From: a virus
Virus record (IMG/VR): IMGVR_UViG_3300030104_001838
Span: 1-37,727 of that record
Reading direction: 5' to 3' (one strand)
DNA length: 37,727 bases
Both the position numbers and the translations under genes were made by a program. Below are positions 24,752-31,971 of the stretch, piece after piece; the first letter of the stretch is position 1, and every line of letters begins with the position of its first letter. The notes under the pieces were generated by a model that saw only the letters and a program-made list of their open reading frames with translations, made no database searches and was not told the origin of the DNA.

Positions 24752-25432
24752 ATGGATATAAGTAGAGGGTTTAAAGGTATATGGATACCTAGAGATTTAT
24801 GGATTAGTAAAGACTTAAGTATACAAGATAAAGTTTTTCTAGCAGAAATACATTCATTAGATAATGATGAGGGTTGTATCGCATCCAATAAATACTTCGC
24901 TAACTTCTTTGGTTTATCTAAGAGTTCTGTAAGTAGAATAGTATCTACCTTAAAAAAGAAAGGGTATGTATCTGTTAAGCTTATAAAGAATAAAGATACT
25001 AAAGAGGTTGAGAAGAGGATCATTAAAGTTATTAAGTATGGTGATAGTAAACAGGATGTAAAAGATGTTGCGCCTGTAGGCTTTGATAATGTAGAAGAGT
25101 TGCAGACTCAAGCATTAAATCAACAATGCTCTATTATTATAGATGAACTAAATAGAATTACAGATAGAAGCTTTAGAAAGACTGCGTCTAATAAAAGATT
25201 TATTATAGGTAGGATTAATGAGGGGTATGCTTATATTGATTTGATTAATGTTATTAAGGTTAAGACATCGCAGTGGGCTAACAATCCTAAGATGGCTATG
25301 TACTTACGACCTGAAACATTATTTAATGCAACAAAGTTTCCTTCATACTTAGAGGAATATAAGATGAGTTTAAAAGTTAAATCTACTACAGATGATTTCC
25401 TTAATACTCAAGCTAACTTCTATAAGATATGA
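24752..25432 (+). CDS. Replisome organiser / replication initiator (226 aa)
   Basis: The protein has two domains. Residues 1-80 form a DnaD-like winged helix (FKGIWIPRDLWISKDLSIQD, then SNKYFANFFGLSKSSVSRIV and a wing), as in phage replisome organisers. Residues 127-204 fit the conserved phage C-terminal domain Phg_2220_C: ILDELN-like 'IIIDELNRITDRSF', an 'I..RINEGYAYIDLINVIKV' helix, 'W...P.M..YLRPETLF' and 'KFPSYLEEY'. It should bind the origin and load the helicase encoded next. The helicase ATG overlaps its stop (ATGA). Confidence 0.85.
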   Translation: MDISRGFKGIWIPRDLWISKDLSIQDKVFLAEIHSLDNDEGCIASNKYFANFFGLSKSSVSRIVSTLKKKGYVSVKLIKNKDTKEVEKRIIKVIKYGDSKQDVKDVAPVGFDNVEELQTQALNQQCSIIIDELNRITDRSFRKTASNKRFIIGRINEGYAYIDLINVIKVKTSQWANNPKMAMYLRPETLFNATKFPSYLEEYKMSLKVKSTTDDFLNTQANFYKI

Positions 25433-26376
25433 GATACAAGGTATCAAGTAAGGATGAGATTGTAAAATACACTAGGGATATATATAAGAATGGGTACGCC
25501 AAAGGATTCACCACAGGTATACCTACTCTTGACCCTCACTACAATCTAAGGAAAGGTGAATTAGATATTATAATGGGGTTAGCAAATATAGGTAAGACTA
25601 CTACCATGTTTTATCTAATGATGACTGCATCTATGAGGTATAATTGGAGATGGGTTTGTTACTGTCCTGAGAACGAGCCTATAGGTGATATGATAACTGA
25701 TATTGCTGAGATGTTTATAGGGCAGACTGCTGATAGGGATAGGTCTGATAGGATGAGTGCGTCAGTATTTAATAGAGCTATTGATTGGGTGTTAGACCAC
25801 TTCACTATAGTTACTTTTGATGTAAGCCCAACAGCTACAGATGTACTTAATGCGTTTGAAGAGGTGATGTCAGAGGATCATTATGATGGTTGTCTGCTTG
25901 ACCCTGTAAATGATTTGAAGGTAGAGAATGGTATGAGTAAGTACGACTATTATTACTCTATGCTTTCAGACGTTAGAAGATTCAAGCAGAAACATAATGT
26001 TAAATTCATTATGACTACACATGCAGGAACAGGTGCTGCCAGGAATAAGAATGAAGATGGTAGTGTGCCTGCACCAAGTATGTATGATGTAGAATACGGA
26101 GGGATGTTTGCAAATAGAACTGATAACTTTATAGTTATTCATAGACATACAGGAGATTCACAGAGATGGGATATAACTGAGTTACATATAAGAAAGGTTA
26201 AGTTTCAAAAGTTGGTAGGTATTCCTACACAAAATGACAGACCTGTGTACTTGAAATTTGTCCCGAAAATTTGTAGATTTGCATATATGAATATGACTAA
26301 CGGAGGTAAATGGGATGACCCTTTACTTGGAGTTAAGATTATTAAACCAAAAGAACAGGAAGATTTAGGATTTTAA
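25429..26376 (+). CDS. DnaB-like replicative helicase (RecA-fold ATPase, 315 aa)
   Basis: Walker A is GLANIGKTTT at residues 50-59, preceded by the 'GipTLD....L+kGEL' entrance of the RecA fold. PENEP around 80-84 probably holds the catalytic Glu. YDGCLLDPVNDL at about 152-163 is Walker B, MTTHAG the sensor strand, and IRKVKFQKLVG the late DnaB-type motif. The N-terminal helical domain of cellular DnaB is missing, so the protein is the compact phage type. It sits directly after the replisome organiser. No primase is fused or nearby, so primers probably come from the host. Confidence 0.85.
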   Translation: MRYKVSSKDEIVKYTRDIYKNGYAKGFTTGIPTLDPHYNLRKGELDIIMGLANIGKTTTMFYLMMTASMRYNWRWVCYCPENEPIGDMITDIAEMFIGQTADRDRSDRMSASVFNRAIDWVLDHFTIVTFDVSPTATDVLNAFEEVMSEDHYDGCLLDPVNDLKVENGMSKYDYYYSMLSDVRRFKQKHNVKFIMTTHAGTGAARNKNEDGSVPAPSMYDVEYGGMFANRTDNFIVIHRHTGDSQRWDITELHIRKVKFQKLVGIPTQNDRPVYLKFVPKICRFAYMNMTNGGKWDDPLLGVKIIKPKEQEDLGF

Positions 26377-26387
26377 ATACAAGATAG

Positions 26388-26420
26388 GGAGGGTTAAAAA
26401 GATTTGGTCGTCTGCCCTCC
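26388..26420 (+). terminator. G-run/C-run hairpin (copy 4)
   Basis: GGAGGG at 26388-26393 pairs with CCCTCC at 26415-26420 across a 21-base loop. The sequence GGGTTAAA next to the left arm is shared with the other copies. It lies 11 bases after the helicase stop. A true U-tract is lacking. Confidence 0.45.
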
Positions 26421-26442
26421 TGATTCTTTAAACACGATAACT

Positions 26443-26640
26443 ATGGGAAGATATAAAGAGTTTTTAATTAACGAGCAAATGAGAATTACAGGTAACTGGA
26501 GGGAGAAAGACCACCACGAATACCTAGCTTGGAGAAAAGGTTTAGAGAATGAACATCAAGAAAGAGAACAAAGAAAAGAAATCTCAAGAGGAAATAAACA
26601 AAGAGATAGCAAGGATACAGTGGGACTCTTGGATAACTGA
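26443..26640 (+). CDS. Small hydrophilic protein (65 aa)
   Basis: MGRYKEFLINEQMRITGNWR then DHHEYLAWRKGLENEHQERE. It is aromatic and charged, with a Lys/Arg/Glu-rich tail. The ATG at 26443 follows an ACACGA sequence similar to the AAAACGA leader motif; an in-frame start at 26404 lies inside the hairpin and is disfavoured. Its last 92 bases overlap the next small frame. No family is recognised. Confidence 0.55.
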   Translation: MGRYKEFLINEQMRITGNWREKDHHEYLAWRKGLENEHQEREQRKEISRGNKQRDSKDTVGLLDN

Positions 26641-26704
26641 TTCCAAGAACGAAGAAGATGAATCAACACTAGATGAACAAGAAGAACAATCAGATAATTA
26701 TTAA
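26549..26704 (+). CDS. Small acidic protein overlapping the previous gene (51 aa)
   Basis: MNIKKENKEKKSQEEINKEI then a middle segment ARIQWDSWI and a strongly acidic tail of Glu, Asp, Gln and Ser. It is in a different frame from the 65-residue gene and overlaps it by 92 bases. It ends 3 bases before the next ATG, which supports it. One of the two overlapping frames could still be spurious. Confidence 0.45.
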   Translation: MNIKKENKEKKSQEEINKEIARIQWDSWITDSKNEEDESTLDEQEEQSDNY

Positions 26705-26707
26705 GAC

Positions 26708-27037
26708 ATGGATGTAACACAACAAGCATTACAATTAATGAGGGATATGTCAGCTTCAAGCGAAGAGAATAAATACATGAGCGCCTACTCAGACTTAGTA
26801 GTAGAGGTAGGCAGAATGAGGGAAGAGTTAAACAACAACGCAGGTAGATTATCGCAAGAAGTTTTCGATAAGAAAGAAGGTAGGGTTGATAAATTAGAAG
26901 AAGCTTTAATATTATTCAATCAATCTTACTTCACATTACTATACTACAAACAGGAGATGGTAACTTGGAAGAAGAAATGTTTGGATAAAGAGATAGAGTT
27001 TAATAACTTTGTAATCAAATCACTAGGTAATGAGTAA
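26708..27037 (+). CDS. Coiled-coil protein of unknown function (109 aa)
   Basis: Unrecognised. It is helical throughout, with heptad-like spacing in YSDLVVEVGRMREELNNNAG and KKEGRVDKLEEALILFNQSY. The C terminus carries CLDKEIEFNNFVIKSLGNE. Its stop overlaps the start of the MazG-like gene (ATGAGTAA). The location between helicase and resolvase suggests a replication accessory role, without direct proof. Confidence 0.62.
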   Translation: MDVTQQALQLMRDMSASSEENKYMSAYSDLVVEVGRMREELNNNAGRLSQEVFDKKEGRVDKLEEALILFNQSYFTLLYYKQEMVTWKKKCLDKEIEFNNFVIKSLGNE

Positions 27038-27335
27038 GATAGAAAACGAAGTTGTATTAAAGATATTAGAGCGTTCTAATACAGGTAAAAACAAATACGG
27101 AGTTACGATGGAGAGGAAAGATTTAAGTCGCTTAGAGTGGCTTAAACACGCTCAAGAAGAGGCGATGGACTTAGCTGTGTATTTAGAAAAACTTATAGAT
27201 GAGGAGAAAAAGAAAGAGTCCTGTGAGGACTGCTGCTGTGAAAGCAGGATTCCGAAGTGGGTTAGAACATCGAGTATGGAAGAACTTGATGCAGAGGAAG
27301 GTAAGGGATGCTGCATACGAGCCAATAAAGATTAG
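27030..27335 (+). CDS. MazG-like / all-alpha NTP-pyrophosphatase-like protein (101 aa)
   Basis: Residues 14-56 (RSNTGKNKYGVTMERKDLSR then LEWLKHAQEEAMDLAVYLEK) follow a pattern common in phage MazG-like proteins, where 'KYG....r.dls...wl.ha.eEa.Dl..Yl..l' supplies the metal-binding Glu/Glu/Asp face. Such enzymes hydrolyse nucleoside triphosphates and shape nucleotide pools. The last 45 residues, including an odd Cys cluster CEDCCCES, overlap the endonuclease gene in another frame and look non-native. The functional domain probably ends near residue 56. Confidence 0.6.
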   Translation: MSKIENEVVLKILERSNTGKNKYGVTMERKDLSRLEWLKHAQEEAMDLAVYLEKLIDEEKKKESCEDCCCESRIPKWVRTSSMEELDAEEGKGCCIRANKD

Positions 27336-27615
27336 TTATATAATACCCTCTAGTTCCCACTCTTATACCCCTGATATAATACTACCTAATGGTATTATAT
27401 TGGAGGTTAAGGGTCGGTTAGTTAAAGCTGATAGGGATAAACACTTGCTTATTAAAGAGCAGCACCCTAAACTAGACATAAGATTTGTCTTTCAAAACGC
27501 CAACAATAAGATAAGGAAAGGTAGTCAAACCACGTATGCTCAATGGTGCAAAAAAAATGACATACAATGGTGTGAGAAAACAGTACCTGACTCTTGGATA
27601 AAAGAAAGTAAATAG
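27199..27615 (+). CDS. T7 endonuclease I-like Holliday-junction resolvase (138 aa)
   Basis: This enzyme cuts branched DNA before packaging. The match to T7 gp3 is clear: FRSGLE with E23, YTPDIILPNG with D59, LEVKGR with E69 and K71, then KHLLIKEQHPKLDIRFVF, KGSQTTYAQWCKK and a WIKE end. All PDDEXK residues are present and the length equals the family norm. The start at 27199 leaves 22 residues before the Glu, as in T7; a GTG at 27238 is possible. The first 137 bases overlap the MazG-like gene in another frame, an unusually long overlap. A Bacteroidota promoter lies at its very end. Confidence 0.93.
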   Translation: MRRKRKSPVRTAAVKAGFRSGLEHRVWKNLMQRKVRDAAYEPIKISYIIPSSSHSYTPDIILPNGIILEVKGRLVKADRDKHLLIKEQHPKLDIRFVFQNANNKIRKGSQTTYAQWCKKNDIQWCEKTVPDSWIKESK

Positions 27616-27623
27616 TATCTTTG
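27594..27623 (+). promoter_or_regulatory. Bacteroidota-type promoter P1 upstream of the methyltransferase
   Basis: TTG at 27594-27596, a 19-base spacer and TATCTTTG at 27616-27623 fit TTTG/TAnnTTTG. The box spans the stop of the resolvase gene. A transcript from here would have a leader of about 95 bases before the methyltransferase ATG at 27726. Confidence 0.7.
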
Positions 27624-27686
27624 CCTTATCCTGTTGTGCTTCTCTGCATATCGTGTTTTTGGTTAAACATTAAGTTAGCTCTGTTA

Positions 27687-27718
27687 TTTGCAGGGCTTTC
27701 TTTTTTATTGTACCTTTG
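27687..27718 (+). promoter_or_regulatory. Bacteroidota-type promoter P2, leaderless methyltransferase start
   Basis: TTTG at 27687-27690, a 20-base spacer and TACCTTTG at 27711-27718 match the full host consensus in both boxes. The ATG is only 7 bases after the -7 box, so transcription would begin at or next to the start codon. Confidence 0.82.
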
Positions 27719-27725
27719 CGTTGAG

Positions 27726-28868
27726 ATGAAACTTAATGTAGCCACAGATTTCTCAGGGGTAGGAGCTCCTGAGCTAGCACTTAACAGGTTAGGAATAGAT
27801 TATAATTTAATATTTGCTTGTGAAAAAGATAAGTTCGCTAGAAAGTCTTACCTCTCTCTCCATAACCCTATTCATTTTTATGATGACATTACTACTCGTA
27901 CTCTTGATGGGTCTACCCCTCCTATTGATTTATACTTTGGTGGATTTCCTTGCCAGCCCTTTTCAGTCGCAGGAAAAAGAGGAGGATTCAACGACACTAG
28001 GGGTACTCTCTTTCATTACCTTGCTTCTTTTATAGATAAAGCTAAACCTAAAGTATTCGTATTAGAAAACGTTAAAGGTTTATTGAATCATGACAAGGGT
28101 AATACATTTAAAACTGTACTACGAACACTAGATGATATAGGTTACAATATACATTACAAAGTTTTAAACACAAAGGACTTTGGTTTACCACAAAATAGAG
28201 AGAGAGTATTTATTGTAGGCTTTAGAGACTTTAGATTGTTTAACTTTCCAACAGGATCACCACTAACATCTACTATTAAAGATGTTCTTGAAGATGAGGT
28301 TGATGACAAGTATTACTTAAGCGAGAAGATGATTAAAGGTTTCTCAAAACACAACGACAATCACAACAAAAAGAATACTGGATTCCTTTGGAGTCCTAAA
28401 GAAATGGATGATATAGCTAATTGCTTAAGGGCTAATGGTGCTTTATGTCCTACAGATAACACTATAATTACACACTCTTTATTTCCTCGCTCAAGTAAGA
28501 CAGGTAAAGGAGGTTCAGGTCATTTAAGTAAAGAAGATGGATTATCTTATTGCTTAGATACAAAGAACACTCAAGCTATAGAGTTTAAGGGAGCTGCGCT
28601 AAGGAATAGAGGACAGGGGAAACAGCTAGAAATAAGAAGTGATAACGTTTGCAACTCATTAACTACAGCTAAAGAAGATTCTCTAGTTGTAAACAACAAT
28701 ATAAGAAGGTTAACTCCTTTAGAGTGCTTTAGGTTGCAGGGTTTTACTGATGAGGAGTTCAATAAAATGAGACCTACTAACAGTAACACGCAATTATACA
28801 AACAAGCAGGGAATACAATATCAATACCTGTACTAACTGCTATCATAAAAAATATTTACAATGGATAA
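27726..28868 (+). CDS. DNA cytosine-C5 methyltransferase (380 aa)
   Basis: All C5-MTase motifs are in order: FSGVGAPELAL (SAM binding, I), GGFPCQPFSVAGKRGG with catalytic C76 (IV), FVLENVKGL with E114 (VI), LPQNRERVFIVG (VIII), RRLTPLECFRLQGF (IX) and QAGNTISIPVL (X). The variable target-recognition region lies at about residues 200-320. The start at 27726 is chosen over an upstream in-frame start because motif I begins right after it and the upstream codons spell an unlikely hydrophobic leader across P2. No restriction partner is present, so it probably protects phage DNA from host nucleases or alters host DNA. Its last 8 bases overlap the next gene. Confidence 0.95.
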   Translation: MKLNVATDFSGVGAPELALNRLGIDYNLIFACEKDKFARKSYLSLHNPIHFYDDITTRTLDGSTPPIDLYFGGFPCQPFSVAGKRGGFNDTRGTLFHYLASFIDKAKPKVFVLENVKGLLNHDKGNTFKTVLRTLDDIGYNIHYKVLNTKDFGLPQNRERVFIVGFRDFRLFNFPTGSPLTSTIKDVLEDEVDDKYYLSEKMIKGFSKHNDNHNKKNTGFLWSPKEMDDIANCLRANGALCPTDNTIITHSLFPRSSKTGKGGSGHLSKEDGLSYCLDTKNTQAIEFKGAALRNRGQGKQLEIRSDNVCNSLTTAKEDSLVVNNNIRRLTPLECFRLQGFTDEEFNKMRPTNSNTQLYKQAGNTISIPVLTAIIKNIYNG

Positions 28869-29592
28869 GCAATACAGACCACGACTCTCAGAGTTTGAGT
28901 GGGCGTTAATTCAACAACAAAGAAAATATAGTAAATCAGAGACAGGTAATGTCCTTGTAATAGGGGATATTCACGAGCCTTTCTGCCTTGATGGGTACTT
29001 AGAACACTGCTTAGAACAGAAAGAGAAATACAACTGCTCTGAGGTGGTGTTTATAGGGGATGTGATAGACTCTCACTATAGTTCGTTTCATAACTCAGAC
29101 CCTGATGGCTTCGGTGCAGGTGAAGAATTAGATAGAGCGATAGAAAAAATACAACAATGGTATAATGTTTTCCCTGTAGCTAAGGTGTGTATAGGTAATC
29201 ATGATGCCATAGTTAGAAGGAAAGGTTTTGATGCAGGAATATCAGCTCGTTGGATAAGGGATTATGATGAGGTGTTAGGTGTAGATGGTTGGGACTTTAA
29301 AGAGCACCACAAAATAGACGGAGTTCTTTATGTTCACGGAACAGGTACAAGTGGTAGAAATGCAGCAGCTAATAAGTCGCTACAGTTTGAGTGCCCTGTA
29401 GTTCAAGGACATATACATACTGAGGCATCAGTAATATATAATGGACAGCACTGGGGAATGCAAGTAGGTTGTGGCGTAGACAGAAGGAGTTATGCTATGG
29501 CTTACTCAAAGCACTTTGCTAAGTCTTATAAACTATCTTGTGGTGTTGTATTAAATGAAGGAAATTTACCTATAGTAATTCCATTTACTTAG
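28861..29592 (+). CDS. Calcineurin-like metallophosphoesterase (243 aa)
   Basis: The metal-binding motifs are complete: GDIHEP (D36, H38), GDVIDSH (D67), GNHD (112-115), VHG (H159) and GHIHT (H184, H186). This is the usual dimetal phosphoesterase fold, in phages often acting on nucleic acid ends, phosphoproteins or cyclic nucleotides. Its ATG overlaps the methyltransferase stop, so the two are co-translated. It is the last early gene and runs tail-to-tail into the late unit, sharing 8 bases with the convergent membrane-protein gene, and no terminator is seen between them. The substrate is unknown; degradation of a host signalling nucleotide is possible. Confidence 0.9.
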   Translation: MDKQYRPRLSEFEWALIQQQRKYSKSETGNVLVIGDIHEPFCLDGYLEHCLEQKEKYNCSEVVFIGDVIDSHYSSFHNSDPDGFGAGEELDRAIEKIQQWYNVFPVAKVCIGNHDAIVRRKGFDAGISARWIRDYDEVLGVDGWDFKEHHKIDGVLYVHGTGTSGRNAAANKSLQFECPVVQGHIHTEASVIYNGQHWGMQVGCGVDRRSYAMAYSKHFAKSYKLSCGVVLNEGNLPIVIPFT

Positions 29593-29869
29593 CAGCGTAT
29601 AAGGTAGCAACTGATAAACCTAACATAACTAAATGTTGCCAAGTAATCTCAGGTGATATTTCTATTTGATGTACAGCAGCTACTGCTATAACACCACCTA
29701 TAGTTCTTCTGCTAGACCACTTACCATTCTTATCCCTAAACATTTTAGGTACAATGAATGAAAGTATCTTAGCTCCAAGTGTAACTTTAGGATTAATCAC
29801 AGGATCAGTTTTTCTTTTAACCTCTTCTGAGGCTTTATAATCTTTTCTATTCTTCCTTCTTAGACCCAT
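29585..29869 (-). CDS. Small membrane protein at the end of the late unit (94 aa)
   Basis: A basic N terminus (MGLRRKNRKDYKASEEVKRK), an amphipathic middle and a hydrophobic C-terminal segment (HLVMLGLSVATLYAAK), plus a weaker one at GGVIAVAAVHQI. It overlaps the 59-residue gene by 23 bases and is the last late gene. With DUF5675 and the small holin-like protein it makes a lysis cassette. A spanin- or antiholin-like function is an inference from position and topology. Confidence 0.62.
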   Translation of the reverse strand: MGLRRKNRKDYKASEEVKRKTDPVINPKVTLGAKILSFIVPKMFRDKNGKWSSRRTIGGVIAVAAVHQIEISPEITWQHLVMLGLSVATLYAAK

Positions 29870-30026
29870 AGTTAGGAATGATAAATTCTAAAACTTTATC
29901 TATCTTACCAAACACTTCATCATCTTTAACTGAAGGTGTTAGTCTTACAATAACTTTTACTGCAGCCATTATAGCTACAACAATAGCGATTATATCTGTT
30001 CCGTTGTTTGAAATGTACTCAATCAT
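29847..30026 (-). CDS. Holin-like small membrane protein (59 aa)
   Basis: MIEYISNNGTDIIAIVVAIM continues AAVKVIVRL, a single membrane helix with a short outside N terminus, and then a charged tail (TPSVKDDEVFGKIDKVLEFI ending SKKEE). The ATG overlaps the stop of the DUF5675 gene (ATGA), typical for holins next to a lysin. Size and topology fit a class III or pinholin-type protein. The call is by context, not by sequence family. Confidence 0.62.
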   Translation of the reverse strand: MIEYISNNGTDIIAIVVAIMAAVKVIVRLTPSVKDDEVFGKIDKVLEFIIPNYGSKKEE

Positions 30027-30442
30027 AAGTTTATTATTTCTAAGTTAAATTCTTCTACCTCTGCGTTTGTTAACAAGCAAAGAACTTTATCCATAGTATC
30101 TCTACTGTTTGAGACATCTAAGTTACTATCTTTATTTAAGTCTACAAAATATTTTCCTAAAGAAATGCACCCTCTTAACTGTGAAACATAATTAGCAGGG
30201 TGTATAAGGATGTTTGTTCTACCTTGAACATCATATATTTTTAAATGCTGTGAGTGTTTCTCAGAAAACCTGCGACCAACAACATAATTACCTATGGGTA
30301 TTGAGCTTACATTCCTCATGTTAGCTTTAAAAGGTAGCTCTAAAGTATTACACTCTAAGACTAAGTCATTTCCATCAAACATTAACAGCTTACCTATAGT
30401 TTGACTTCCATCATCCTTTAATCTAACCAACAACCCTTTCAT
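30023..30442 (-). CDS. DUF5675 protein, candidate lysin (139 aa)
   Basis: The pattern 'T.GKL....L.CNTLELPFKAN..N.SSIP.G.Y.V..R.S.K......Y.V.gR.NILIHPANYVSQLRGCISLG' matches DUF5675. The IHPAN...GC core resembles the His and Cys of L,D-transpeptidase-type (YkuD-like) peptidoglycan enzymes. It lies immediately before two membrane proteins, where phages keep their endolysin, and no lysozyme, amidase or peptidase lysin is seen elsewhere in the complete genome. This makes it the best lysis-enzyme candidate. The family name is from pattern memory; enzymatic activity is inferred. Confidence 0.7.
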   Translation of the reverse strand: MKGLLVRLKDDGSQTIGKLLMFDGNDLVLECNTLELPFKANMRNVSSIPIGNYVVGRRFSEKHSQHLKIYDVQGRTNILIHPANYVSQLRGCISLGKYFVDLNKDSNLDVSNSRDTMDKVLCLLTNAEVEEFNLEIINL

Positions 30443-31188
30443 TATGATTGAGAGTAGTTCGAGTTATGACTTGAGAACATTAAAGTATTACTAACGTACA
30501 ATGTTTCTGTCCCACTAGTCCAACCTGCGTTCCTAACAAACATTATTATCTTTTTACCTACGGGTATTTTACCTGTGTGTTGTATAGCGTAAGGGTAATC
30601 TGTATCTGTTATAGCGCAATCAACTGTAGTCTCACCTATGAAAACAAGGTTTTGCATATTAGTGTTTGTTGCGTCATCAGGATCAGCGTAACCCATCCAA
30701 ATATGAACTTCGCCTGTGCTCGTAGAGTTTTGTACAAACCCTGAAGATTTTAAATCCCAACAATCCATTGGCGTTAGAGGAAAGGCATTTCCGTTTGACG
30801 CTCCAACATTAGGTAGTGTAGTACTGCTAAATGTTCCTACAAAAAATGTAGACCAATAGCTGTGCATAAAACCATAGTAAGGTGAGGGAATATAATTTCT
30901 ATTTGTAGCAGAGCTTGCTACTCTGAACGCTCTATTAGTTAAAATTTGTCTTGAGTAATCATCTTTCTGAACATTAACTGACTTTATTAAAGTGTGTATT
31001 AAAGCTCTAAACCTTTCTATACTAACCCCCTCTCCATTGGATTGAAAGTTTTCTTCTAAGAAATGTAGTAAATTATCTCTATCAAATTGTTCGTTATTGT
31101 TTACGTCTGCAGAGGAGTTGTTCCTACCTTGTGCAGTTAGTAAAGCTTTATAACCTGCTGCTGCTGAAGTATAATCTGGTGTTGGCAT
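30442..31188 (-). CDS. Fibre-like or minor virion protein (248 aa)
   Basis: Residues 1-90 are helical and polar (ENFQSNGEGVSIERFRALIH then TLIKSVNVQKDDY). Residues of about 100-245 are beta-rich with many Gly, Asn and Thr (STFFVGTFSSTTLPNVGASN), like the knob of a fibre. It starts at a TAATG junction (31188) and its stop makes another with the lysis gene (30442). Being between the connector/membrane genes and lysis genes, it may be a tail fibre or a host-recognition spike. No known family is recognised. Confidence 0.6.
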   Translation of the reverse strand: MPTPDYTSAAAGYKALLTAQGRNNSSADVNNNEQFDRDNLLHFLEENFQSNGEGVSIERFRALIHTLIKSVNVQKDDYSRQILTNRAFRVASSATNRNYIPSPYYGFMHSYWSTFFVGTFSSTTLPNVGASNGNAFPLTPMDCWDLKSSGFVQNSTSTGEVHIWMGYADPDDATNTNMQNLVFIGETTVDCAITDTDYPYAIQHTGKIPVGKKIIMFVRNAGWTSGTETLYVSNTLMFSSHNSNYSQS

Positions 31189-31373
31189 TATTCTTGGTTT
31201 TTATTATTACTCTTCCATAGGGAAAATAGTCTGCATCCCGTATAGATTATAGCTATTAATAATGATAATATTCTTAAGCCTTGTTCTAAATCACTCATAG
31301 AAATAAATAAAGCTCCACCATTAACAGCAGAAATTTCTATACTATCTTTTATTCTATTCAACGAATCCATCAT
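31188..31373 (-). CDS. Small single-span membrane protein (61 aa)
   Basis: One hydrophobic segment (LRILSLLIAIIYTGCRLFSL) preceded by a polar N terminus and followed by WKSNNKNQE. It overlaps the connector gene by 20 bases and the fibre-like gene by a TAATG junction. It may be a second holin or an infection-related membrane protein. Too little sequence is present for a family call. Confidence 0.6.
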   Translation of the reverse strand: MMDSLNRIKDSIEISAVNGGALFISMSDLEQGLRILSLLIAIIYTGCRLFSLWKSNNKNQE

Positions 31374-31971
31374 CGTTACTTTCTTTATGCTTTTTATACT
31401 CAGTAAGGTAATTCAAATCATTCCCGTATGCTAGTATACCTGCTATTCTAGTTACATTATTACCTGAGCTATGCTTTATGTTATCATTGTGTTCGTACTC
31501 TGTAAATACACCCTCATTATCTTTATGGTCTAGCCATTCAATCATATCTTTTCTCAGGATCTCAGCCTTTCTAAATGTATCTTCTTTCAATACAGATAAA
31601 TCTGAATCATCAACTGCTTCTGACCACTCATCTACATTAAGTGTTACACCTGAAGATGATGTATTGTATTGCATGTCGTTTAAAACCTCATACTTAACAT
31701 ACAAAGCTAAACAAGGTTGTATGTAGTTATTAACTAAAGTTCTTTTGTCAGCATATAATGATGAGTTACCCCAGTTAGATTCGTTCTTGTCCTTCCTTAA
31801 GTTACCCCAAAAATAATTACCTAAGTGTTCTTTTATGTGGGTAATCTCAGCTATCAATATTATGTTATCATCTATTATAGATGCGTCCATATTAGAGTTA
31901 GTCATAGCTTTATCTACAACTTCTGCTGCAGATATTAAGTTAGGGTATTGTCTATAGTCTACTGCTGCCAT
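31354..31971 (-). CDS. Head-tail connector, DUF6712-like (205 aa)
   Basis: The N-terminal half has 'IILIAEITHIKEHLGNYFWG' followed by 'LVNNYIQPCLALYVKYEVL', a pattern seen in DUF6712 proteins of Bacteroidota phages, which lie next to the portal and resemble head-completion adaptors. A polar tail with EWSEAVDDSD and charged helices follows. It overlaps the portal stop by 20 bases. The role as a neck adaptor follows from family pattern and position. Confidence 0.65.
   Translation of the reverse strand: MAAVDYRQYPNLISAAEVVDKAMTNSNMDASIIDDNIILIAEITHIKEHLGNYFWGNLRKDKNESNWGNSSLYADKRTLVNNYIQPCLALYVKYEVLNDMQYNTSSSGVTLNVDEWSEAVDDSDLSVLKEDTFRKAEILRKDMIEWLDHKDNEGVFTEYEHNDNIKHSSGNNVTRIAGILAYGNDLNYLTEYKKHKESNDDGFVE

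Noticed and set aside
27621-27725. Longer methyltransferase with a hydrophobic N-terminal leader
   Set aside because: The segment covers promoter P2, and homologues start right before the SAM-binding motif; the hydrophobic stretch is a translation of non-coding bases.
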